DNA of 28,263 nucleotides from JBFELU01 sp041572755. GTDB lineage: Bacteria > Actinomycetota > Acidimicrobiia > Spongiisociales > UBA11373. A model generated the notes under the pieces. It made no database searches, had not been told where the DNA came from, and saw only the letters and a list, made by a program, of their open reading frames with translations. The DNA is taken from contig JBFFRY010000030.1 of the NCBI GenBank assembly GCA_041572755.1, positions 1-28,263 of the forward strand. Reading direction: 5' to 3'. The translations under genes were made by a program, and so were the position numbers. The number at the start of each line of letters is the position of its first letter. The stretch's first letter is position 1. Below are positions 23,057 through 28,263 of the stretch, one piece after another.

Positions 23057-23269
23057 CGGTCGAGCATCACGTTCACAACAGCCATGCTCCCATACGGTGA
23101 GACGCGTTCCCCCCTTTCCCATTACATCGCCCGGCGCCTCGATGAGCGAGGGCCTTTCGGCCCTACGCGGGGAGACTCATGCCGGGGCGAGCGGGATCGA
23201 GGCCGCCGCACCCGGACCCGACACGGGCACCCTCGGCGATCTACTCTCCGATCACCCGAGGGAAGGTCC
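23057..23269. other. divergent regulatory region between MBL hydrolase and cyclase
   Basis: 213 bases, the longest gene-free stretch in the window. It contains a perfect palindrome at 23149-23164, a possible promoter CCGACA (23218-23223) - 18 bases - TACTCT (23242-23247), and the purine-rich ribosome binding site GAGGGAAGG ending three bases before ATG 23270. Nothing else stands out. Confidence 0.45.
23149..23165. promoter_or_regulatory. DosR/DevR-like palindrome upstream of the cyclase gene
   Basis: AGGGCC-TTTC-GGCCCT is a perfect 6-bp inverted repeat around four bases. The core GGGCC-TTTC-GGCCC has the 5+4+5 layout of DosR/DevR boxes (GGGAC-N4-GTCCC, with GGCCC variants). It could equally be a simple hairpin. 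Two further sites of the same layout lie downstream of the cyclase gene. Confidence 0.4.
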
Positions 23270-26200
23270 ATGAAGCAGACGTCCGGGCCGGTGATCGGCG
23301 ACGATCCGCGTGCCTACATCGCCGAGTCGCGCCGGCGGGCGCTGGTCGAGGGTCGGGTGTTGCCCGATCGGGTCACGGGGGCTGCTCTCTTCGCCGACAT
23401 CTCCGGGTTCACGCCGCTGACGGAGACCCTCGCCGGCGAGCTGGGGCCGCGGCGCGGCGCCGAGGAGTTGGTGGCCAACCTCAACCGGGTTCTCGAGGCC
23501 CTGATCAGGGATCTCCACGAGTTCGACGGCGAGGTCATCTACTTCAGCGGCGACGCCATCACCTGCTGGATCGACGGCGACGACGGGACGCGGGCCGCGG
23601 CCTGTGCGTTGCTGATGCAGAGCACGATGGCCGACGTGGGGCGGGTCACGACGCGTGGGGGAGAGACGATCGAGCTCGCACTCAAGGTCGCGGTGGCCGT
23701 GGGCGGCGCCCGCAGGTTCGTGGTGGGCGACCCGCAGGAGCAGCTGATCGAGGTCCTCGCCGGGGGCCTCCTCGACGACCTGGCCGCCGCCGAGGCGGCG
23801 GCAGAGAAGGGCGAGGTGGTCCTCGACCGATCGGCGATGGCGGCTCTCGACGGCCGGATTCGGGTGGGAGGCACGAGAACGCTGGACGGCCGGGAGTACG
23901 GCCTCCTCGAGGGGCTCACGGTGACAGTCGGGCGGGGGTCCCCGCCGGAGACGCTCGAGCCGATCCCGGACGATGTCACCAGGGAATGGCTGCTTCCGGT
24001 CGTCTACGACCGTCTCGCCACCGGAAGCGGTGCGATGTTTGCCGAGCTGCGCACGGTGGTCCCGATGTTCATCCGCTTCGGCGGGATCGACTTCGACGAG
24101 GACCCGGACGCGGCCGCCGAACTGGACGGCTTCGTCGGCAGGGCGCAGCAGATCCTCGCCGCCTACGGTGGCAACCTCCTGCAGCTGACGATCGGGGACA
24201 AGGGCGCCTACCTCTACGCCGTCTTCGGGTCGCCCGTCGCCCACGAGGACGATCCGGTCCGCGCCGTGAGCGCCGCGGGGGATCTGCACGCCACTCTCGG
24301 CGGGCGGGCGACGGGTCGGCCCATCCAGATCGGGATCTCGGTGGGTCGGGTGCTGAGCGGGACCTGCGGGCACCCGCTCCGGCGAACCTTCGCCTGTCTC
24401 GGCGACCCGGTGAATCTGGCCGCCCGGCTCATGAGCAAGGCGGCACGGGGCCAGACCCTGGTGACCGGCGAGGCGGTTGCCGGGACCGGCGACCGGTTCG
24501 TGTGGGACCAGCTGGAACCCATGCAGGTCAAGGGAAAGCGCCGGGCGGTGGCCGCATTCTCGCTCGCCGGAGTGCGGGAGCGGGTGGTGCGCCGCCATGA
24601 GCGCTACCCGCTCCCGATGGTCGGTCGGGAACAGGAGCTGGCCCGTATCGACGAGCGATTCGGTGCGGCTCTGTCCGGGGAGAGGAACGTGCTCGGCATC
24701 ATGGCCGCCGCCGGACTCGGCAAGTCCCGCCTGATCGCCGAGATCGTCCGGGGCATGCGGGCGGACGGCCACCGGGTCGTCTTCGGCGAGTCGCAGGCGT
24801 TTGGGACCAACACGAGCTATCTGGCCTGGCAGGAACCGTGGCGAGCCATCTTCGAGCTCGACGATGACTCGGCCGCCGCCCAGATCGAGAGAGTCGAACG
24901 CGCCCTGGCAACCGTGGGCCCGCACTTGAGCCGCCGGGCTCCTCTGCTGCGGACTCTGCTGGGACTCGACATCCCCGACAACGACGTCACCGCCGCCTTC
25001 GATGCCAAGTTGCGCAAGACGTCGCGCGAGAGCCTCCTCGCCGAGTTCCTCGGCGCGGAGGCGCGCCGACGGCCGATCGTCATCGTCCTCGAGGACTGCC
25101 ACTGGATCGATGAAGCGTCCATGGACCTGCTCGAGGTGCTGGTGCGCGAGACCGCCGGCCTTCCCGTGATGTTCCTCGTCGCCTACCGGCCGGAGATTCC
25201 CGACGGCGTCGCCGCCCGGCTCCGGGGCGTGGCCGATTTCGAGGAGCTCGTCCTCGAGGAGTTGTCGCCCGACGCCATCGAACGGGTGATCGAGGCGAAG
25301 GTTCGCCAGCAGTTCGGGGCCGATGTGACTCCGGCTCGGGAGTTCATCGAGCTCATCGTCGGGAGAAGCCAGGGGAACCCGTTCTACATCGAGGAGCTCG
25401 TCGATTTCTTCCGGCTCAGGGAGGCCGATATCGCCGACCCCGAAGCGGCCGGTGTCGTGGATCTCCCCGGCAGTCTGCAGTCGCTCGTGTTGAGCCGCAT
25501 CGACACGCTCGATGCTCCTCCCCGAAGGACGCTGAAGGTGGCCAGCATCATCGGCCGTGAGTTCGAGGCCCCCTCATTGCCGGCCGTCCACCCGGAACTG
25601 GGCACGACGGCGGATGTGGGGGCCGCCCTCGACTCGCTGGGTCACGCCGATCTGGTGGTTCGCGATCGCGCCGACGACGAATCCTGGATGTTCCGTCACG
25701 CTGTGACACGGGATGTCGCCTACGAGAGCATCCCGTTCGCTCTCCGGGCGACGCTGCACGAGGCGGCCGCCGGCCACTTCGAAACCGGCGATCAGACCGG
25801 CACGAACATCGATCTGATCGCGCACCACTACTGGCACGGCGAGAACGTCGACAAGAAGATCGAGTACCAGCGCCGGGCCGGCGAAGCCGCCCAGGCGGCT
25901 TATGCCAATGCAGCGGCCATCGAGTACTTCGAGCGGCTCGCCTCCCTCGTCGAGGGGGATGAACGCCGCGCCGCCCTCCTCAACCTGGGCGAGGTGCTCG
26001 AGATCGTGGGGAACTGGGAGCGGGCCGAGACGGTGGAACGCCAGGCTCTGGCGCTCGCCGAGGCGCACGGCGAGGGGACGGCCGTCGCATGGTGCGAGGT
26101 GGCGCTCGCCGAGGTGGCTCGCAAGCAGGGCCGCTACGACGAAGCCAGGGAACGCCTCGACAGGGCCGGGGATCTCTTCGACGGGCATGAGGACCGGGCC

Positions 26201-26956
26201 GGGAAGGGGCGGGTGCTCCACATCGCCGGCACGCTGGGCGCCCAGCGCGGGGATCTCGAGTCGGCGCGGACGCTCTACGAGCAGAGCCTGGTTCTGCGCG
26301 AGGAGCTGGGTGACCTGGCCGGGGCGGCCGCGGTGCTCTCCAACCTGGGGGTGGTCGCCGAGTACTCGGGCGACCTGGAGGCCGCTCGCAGCTTCCACGA
26401 GCAGGCTCTGGAGGCCAGGACCACGATCGGCGATCGGTGGGCGATCGCGGTCTCCAACACCAATCTGGGGATGATCGCTGTGCTGCAGCAGCGGTTCGGT
26501 GAGGCCGGGGAGCTCTTCGACACGGCCATGCGCCTCAACCGTGAGGTGGGCGACACCTGGATGGTGGCGGTGAGCCACAACAACCTGGGCAATGCCTACC
26601 GGGGGCTCGGCGACGGCGAGGGTGCCCGTGACCACTACGCCACCAGCGCCGAGGCCTACCTGGCCTACGGTGACCGCTGGGCGGCGGCCTTCCTCCTCGA
26701 GGACATCTCGACGCTCGCCGCCGCCGAGGAGCAACCGACCGTGGCACTGGAGCTGCTCGGCGCCGCCGATCGCATGCGCCAGGAGATCGATAGCCCCCGG
26801 TCGGACACACTCGAGGCAGAGCTGCAGCGCGAGATCGTCGAACGGGGCACCGGTGTCGACGATGCGGCGAGGGCTGCGGCCCGGGGGCGCGGCAGGGCGA
26901 TGGATCTGGTGGCGGCCCTCACCGCGGCGATCGCGTTCTGCCGGGGTCCTCACTGA
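23270..26956 (+). CDS. sAC-type class III nucleotidyl cyclase with NTPase and TPR domains
   Basis: A 1228-residue protein: cyclase domain C1 (about 35-215), C2 (about 262-432), an NTPase module (about 450-800) and TPR repeats (about 880-1180). C1 has both metal aspartates, D43 in FADISGF and D95 in YFSGDA. C2 lacks the first metal Asp but keeps DKG (310-312) and the catalytic VNLAAR (N382, R386). This split of duties and the domain order match mammalian soluble adenylyl cyclase, where the aspartates are also 52 residues apart. The Walker A is AAAGLGKS (479-486, first Gly is Ala), and the Walker B VIVLEDCHWID (604-614). The product is probably cAMP, but the purine-selecting residue at C2 position 375 is Ala. 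The Lys that helps bind bicarbonate in human sAC is Tyr91. ATG 23270 has GAGGGAAGG upstream; the frame is open from 23018 but overlaps the MBL gene there. Confidence 0.92.
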   Translation: MKQTSGPVIGDDPRAYIAESRRRALVEGRVLPDRVTGAALFADISGFTPLTETLAGELGPRRGAEELVANLNRVLEALIRDLHEFDGEVIYFSGDAITCWIDGDDGTRAAACALLMQSTMADVGRVTTRGGETIELALKVAVAVGGARRFVVGDPQEQLIEVLAGGLLDDLAAAEAAAEKGEVVLDRSAMAALDGRIRVGGTRTLDGREYGLLEGLTVTVGRGSPPETLEPIPDDVTREWLLPVVYDRLATGSGAMFAELRTVVPMFIRFGGIDFDEDPDAAAELDGFVGRAQQILAAYGGNLLQLTIGDKGAYLYAVFGSPVAHEDDPVRAVSAAGDLHATLGGRATGRPIQIGISVGRVLSGTCGHPLRRTFACLGDPVNLAARLMSKAARGQTLVTGEAVAGTGDRFVWDQLEPMQVKGKRRAVAAFSLAGVRERVVRRHERYPLPMVGREQELARIDERFGAALSGERNVLGIMAAAGLGKSRLIAEIVRGMRADGHRVVFGESQAFGTNTSYLAWQEPWRAIFELDDDSAAAQIERVERALATVGPHLSRRAPLLRTLLGLDIPDNDVTAAFDAKLRKTSRESLLAEFLGAEARRRPIVIVLEDCHWIDEASMDLLEVLVRETAGLPVMFLVAYRPEIPDGVAARLRGVADFEELVLEELSPDAIERVIEAKVRQQFGADVTPAREFIELIVGRSQGNPFYIEELVDFFRLREADIADPEAAGVVDLPGSLQSLVLSRIDTLDAPPRRTLKVASIIGREFEAPSLPAVHPELGTTADVGAALDSLGHADLVVRDRADDESWMFRHAVTRDVAYESIPFALRATLHEAAAGHFETGDQTGTNIDLIAHHYWHGENVDKKIEYQRRAGEAAQAAYANAAAIEYFERLASLVEGDERRAALLNLGEVLEIVGNWERAETVERQALALAEAHGEGTAVAWCEVALAEVARKQGRYDEARERLDRAGDLFDGHEDRAGKGRVLHIAGTLGAQRGDLESARTLYEQSLVLREELGDLAGAAAVLSNLGVVAEYSGDLEAARSFHEQALEARTTIGDRWAIAVSNTNLGMIAVLQQRFGEAGELFDTAMRLNREVGDTWMVAVSHNNLGNAYRGLGDGEGARDHYATSAEAYLAYGDRWAAAFLLEDISTLAAAEEQPTVALELLGAADRMRQEIDSPRSDTLEAELQREIVERGTGVDDAARAAARGRGRAMDLVAALTAAIAFCRGPH

Positions 26957-26967
26957 TTGTCTGAGAT

Positions 26968-26986
26968 CCGGGGCTTTCGGCCCGGG
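26968..26986 (+). terminator. GC-rich hairpin after the cyclase gene
   Basis: GGGC (26971-26974), loop TTTCG and GCCC (26980-26983), extended by two C-G pairs after a G-G mismatch, begins 12 bases after the cyclase stop. It has no T-tract. The same bases also fit the GGGNC-N4-GGCCC layout (26970-26983), so it may be a binding site instead of, or as well as, a terminator. Confidence 0.4.
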
Positions 26987-27033
26987 TGGCACGGCCCGCC
27001 ATCGTGGCCGGGCTGCTGCGGCCGGAGGCCCAA

Positions 27034-27051
27034 TAGGGTCTTATGGCCCTA
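27034..27051. promoter_or_regulatory. DosR-like imperfect palindrome before the surface-protein gene
   Basis: TAGGGTC-TTAT-GGCCCTA pairs in six of seven positions around four bases. The core GGGTC-TTAT-GGCCC has the same 14-base layout as the site at 23150-23163. It is 65 bases before ATG 27116. The left arm also reads as a TAGGGT -10-like hexamer, an alternative explanation. Confidence 0.4.
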
Positions 27052-27100
27052 CTTCGCCCGTGACACCTTCCGTAGATACGTAGGCACAGAGGCGAATTTC

Positions 27101-27108
27101 GGGAGGGG
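27101..27108 (+). promoter_or_regulatory. ribosome binding site of the surface-protein gene
   Basis: GGGAGGGG is seven bases before ATG 27116 and selects this start over the in-frame ATGs 27134 and 27149. A weak GTGACA (27060-27065) could be a -35 element, but no good -10 box follows it. Confidence 0.5.
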
Positions 27109-27115
27109 AAGCCCC

Positions 27116-28263
27116 ATGCGTGAACCGGGTCTGATGCGTTCTCGCGTCATGCCGTTGGGTGTGGCAGTAGTGGCGATTGGCCTCTTGCTTCTTGTGGCGG
27201 CCGGCATCGCCGGCGCCGATCATCGAACCGAGTGGGACTGGAGCGGAGACGCCCCGCAGAAGGTCACCGTCGTCAGTGTTGGGCTCACCGGACCGGCAGT
27301 GTTCGACTACAACGTTCCCAACAACGGCAACTTCACCGGGGACGACGGCATCGGGAATTGGACGTTCTCGACGATCGCCGCCGAGAACGGCGTCCGCTAC
27401 CTGAGCTGGGACTACACCGGTTCACACTCGTTCCCCGCCCCCGTCACCGAATTGCAGGCCTTCGTCGGGGGAACGGTCGGCGCCGATGGAACGATCGGCA
27501 CCCCTTCTTTCCTCAGCGGCAACCTGGTCTCCAACGACCCGCCCGAACCCTCGGGTGCCTTCGCCTTCGCCGGGGCCATCCGCCTCGAAGTGGTGGCCGG
27601 CCAGCCGTACGGATTCGTCATCAGGGCCGGCAGCGGCGCCACCAGTGCTGCGCTCAAGGGCACCCTCGTCGTCGATTCCATCCCGGTCTTCCGGGTCGAT
27701 GCGGTCTCCGCCTCCCCTGCGCAGTTCTACGACTTCGAGACCTCCACCGTGACCGTCGGCCTCGACGGTCAGGGGGAACAGCACACGGTCGACAGCATCA
27801 CCGTCACCCTCCCCGACGGGCTGTCGTACGAGTCGGGGAGTGGTGGAAGTTGGGGCGATCCTTCCTGTGTTGATCCCTGCACCGTCCTGACCTGGGGCCC
27901 GCGCCCCATCCTCGAGTCGGACAGCCTCTCCTTTGCGGTCCGGTCCGATCCGGTGAGCGCTGCAGTGTCCGGGGTCATCAGCGCCTGGGGGACCCAGGGG
28001 GCGTACACCAGCCCCACGGTGAGCACCTCGGTGACGGTCATTCCCACCTTCACCATGCAGGGAGTCGCCGCCGAGCCGTCGGAGTTCCACGCCGGTGAGA
28101 ACAGCACCGTCACCGTCACCCTGGCCGACCTCGTCCCGGAACACGACAACGTCTCGGTCACCGTCGATCTCCCGGCGGAGTTGTCGTACGTGCCAAACAG
28201 CTCTCGGCTCGTTGGGCCCGGCGAAATAGAGACACCGATTCCCGACCCGTCGGGCGAAACCAC
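27116..28263 (+). CDS. secreted cell-surface protein with DUF11-like repeats (runs off the right edge)
   Basis: The first 382 codons of an open frame that continues past the window. A basic N-terminus with a hydrophobic stretch (VAVVAIGLLLLVAAGIAGADH) is a signal peptide, with cleavage likely near GADH. The mature part is rich in Ser, Thr, Gly and Val and shows beta-sandwich features. Two successive modules of about 110 residues (about 195-300 and about 313 to the end) carry the pattern AxPxxFxxxExSTVTVxL...VTLPxxLSYxxxS, typical of DUF11/invasin-like surface repeats. One Cys pair (CVDPC) may form a disulfide. It is probably a wall-associated or exported adhesin/fibre protein; any anchor would be in the missing C-terminus. 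The start is set by GGGAGGGG at 27101-27108. Confidence 0.82.
   Translation, partial: MREPGLMRSRVMPLGVAVVAIGLLLLVAAGIAGADHRTEWDWSGDAPQKVTVVSVGLTGPAVFDYNVPNNGNFTGDDGIGNWTFSTIAAENGVRYLSWDYTGSHSFPAPVTELQAFVGGTVGADGTIGTPSFLSGNLVSNDPPEPSGAFAFAGAIRLEVVAGQPYGFVIRAGSGATSAALKGTLVVDSIPVFRVDAVSASPAQFYDFETSTVTVGLDGQGEQHTVDSITVTLPDGLSYESGSGGSWGDPSCVDPCTVLTWGPRPILESDSLSFAVRSDPVSAAVSGVISAWGTQGAYTSPTVSTSVTVIPTFTMQGVAAEPSEFHAGENSTVTVTLADLVPEHDNVSVTVDLPAELSYVPNSSRLVGPGEIETPIPDPSGET

Noticed and set aside
23018..23269. Extended N-terminus of the cyclase protein (84 extra codons)
   Set aside because: The frame is open, but it overlaps the MBL gene start, has no conserved sequence, and ATG 23270 has a good ribosome binding site.
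23252..25102. A 616-codon minus-strand open frame
   Set aside because: It is antisense to the cyclase and NTPase domains and has low-complexity composition. It is a shadow.
1..28263. CRISPR arrays, insertion sequences, prophage or attachment sites
   Set aside because: No regularly spaced repeats, transposase, integrase or terminal inverted repeats were found on reading both strands.

Overview
The window comes from the chromosome of a high-GC actinobacterium, most likely of the Acidimicrobiia type. That placement is an inference. It rests on the base composition, heavy use of GTG/TTG starts, a deazaflavin (F420)-type Ddn-family enzyme, Thr-rich lipoprotein linkers, an nadD / LytR-C / rsfS cluster, and -10 boxes of the form TAnnnT placed 6-9 bases before start codons (leaderless transcription). 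There are no phage, IS, CRISPR, rRNA or tRNA genes. Gene density is very high: the largest gene-free stretch is about 213 bases (23057-23269), so no gap exceeds 300 bases.

Layout. 1-1299: 3' part of the ribosome-assembly GTPase gene obg, then a Ddn-like F420 protein. 1414-7541 (minus strand): a CPBP/CAAX-type membrane protease, a full-length HrpA RNA helicase, and a lipoprotein joining a septum-formation-like domain to a TolB-like beta-propeller. 7705-11080: a DRG-like TGS GTPase, then a MoxR AAA ATPase with its CoxE-like VWA partner. 11136-14296: a stand-alone response regulator, a degenerate M23/LytM protein, nadD, a degenerate LCP/LytR-C membrane protein and rsfS. 14408-17533: a MEMO-family protein, a cytochrome c lipoprotein (minus strand), a protein resembling L-2-amino-thiazoline-4-carboxylate hydrolase, and a class I/II aminotransferase. 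17603-18684: a small lipoprotein and an SRPBCC protein.

The most interesting part is 18696-28263. A tightly overlapping three-gene operon encodes a geranylgeranyl-reductase-like flavoprotein, a stand-alone cyclic-nucleotide-binding domain with an intact phosphate-binding cassette, and a GltD-like NAD(P)H:Fe-S flavoprotein with a C-terminal ferredoxin-like domain. Next to it are a metallo-beta-lactamase-fold hydrolase and a 1228-residue protein built like mammalian soluble adenylyl cyclase (C1 - C2 - NTPase - TPR). I propose that this is a cAMP-gated electron-transfer module with its own cyclase; this is an inference from domains and order. Three 14-base palindromes of the form GGGNC-N4-GGCCC, similar to DosR/DevR boxes, lie around the cyclase gene. 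The window ends inside a secreted cell-surface protein.

Several very long open frames antisense to real genes are composition artefacts and were left out.
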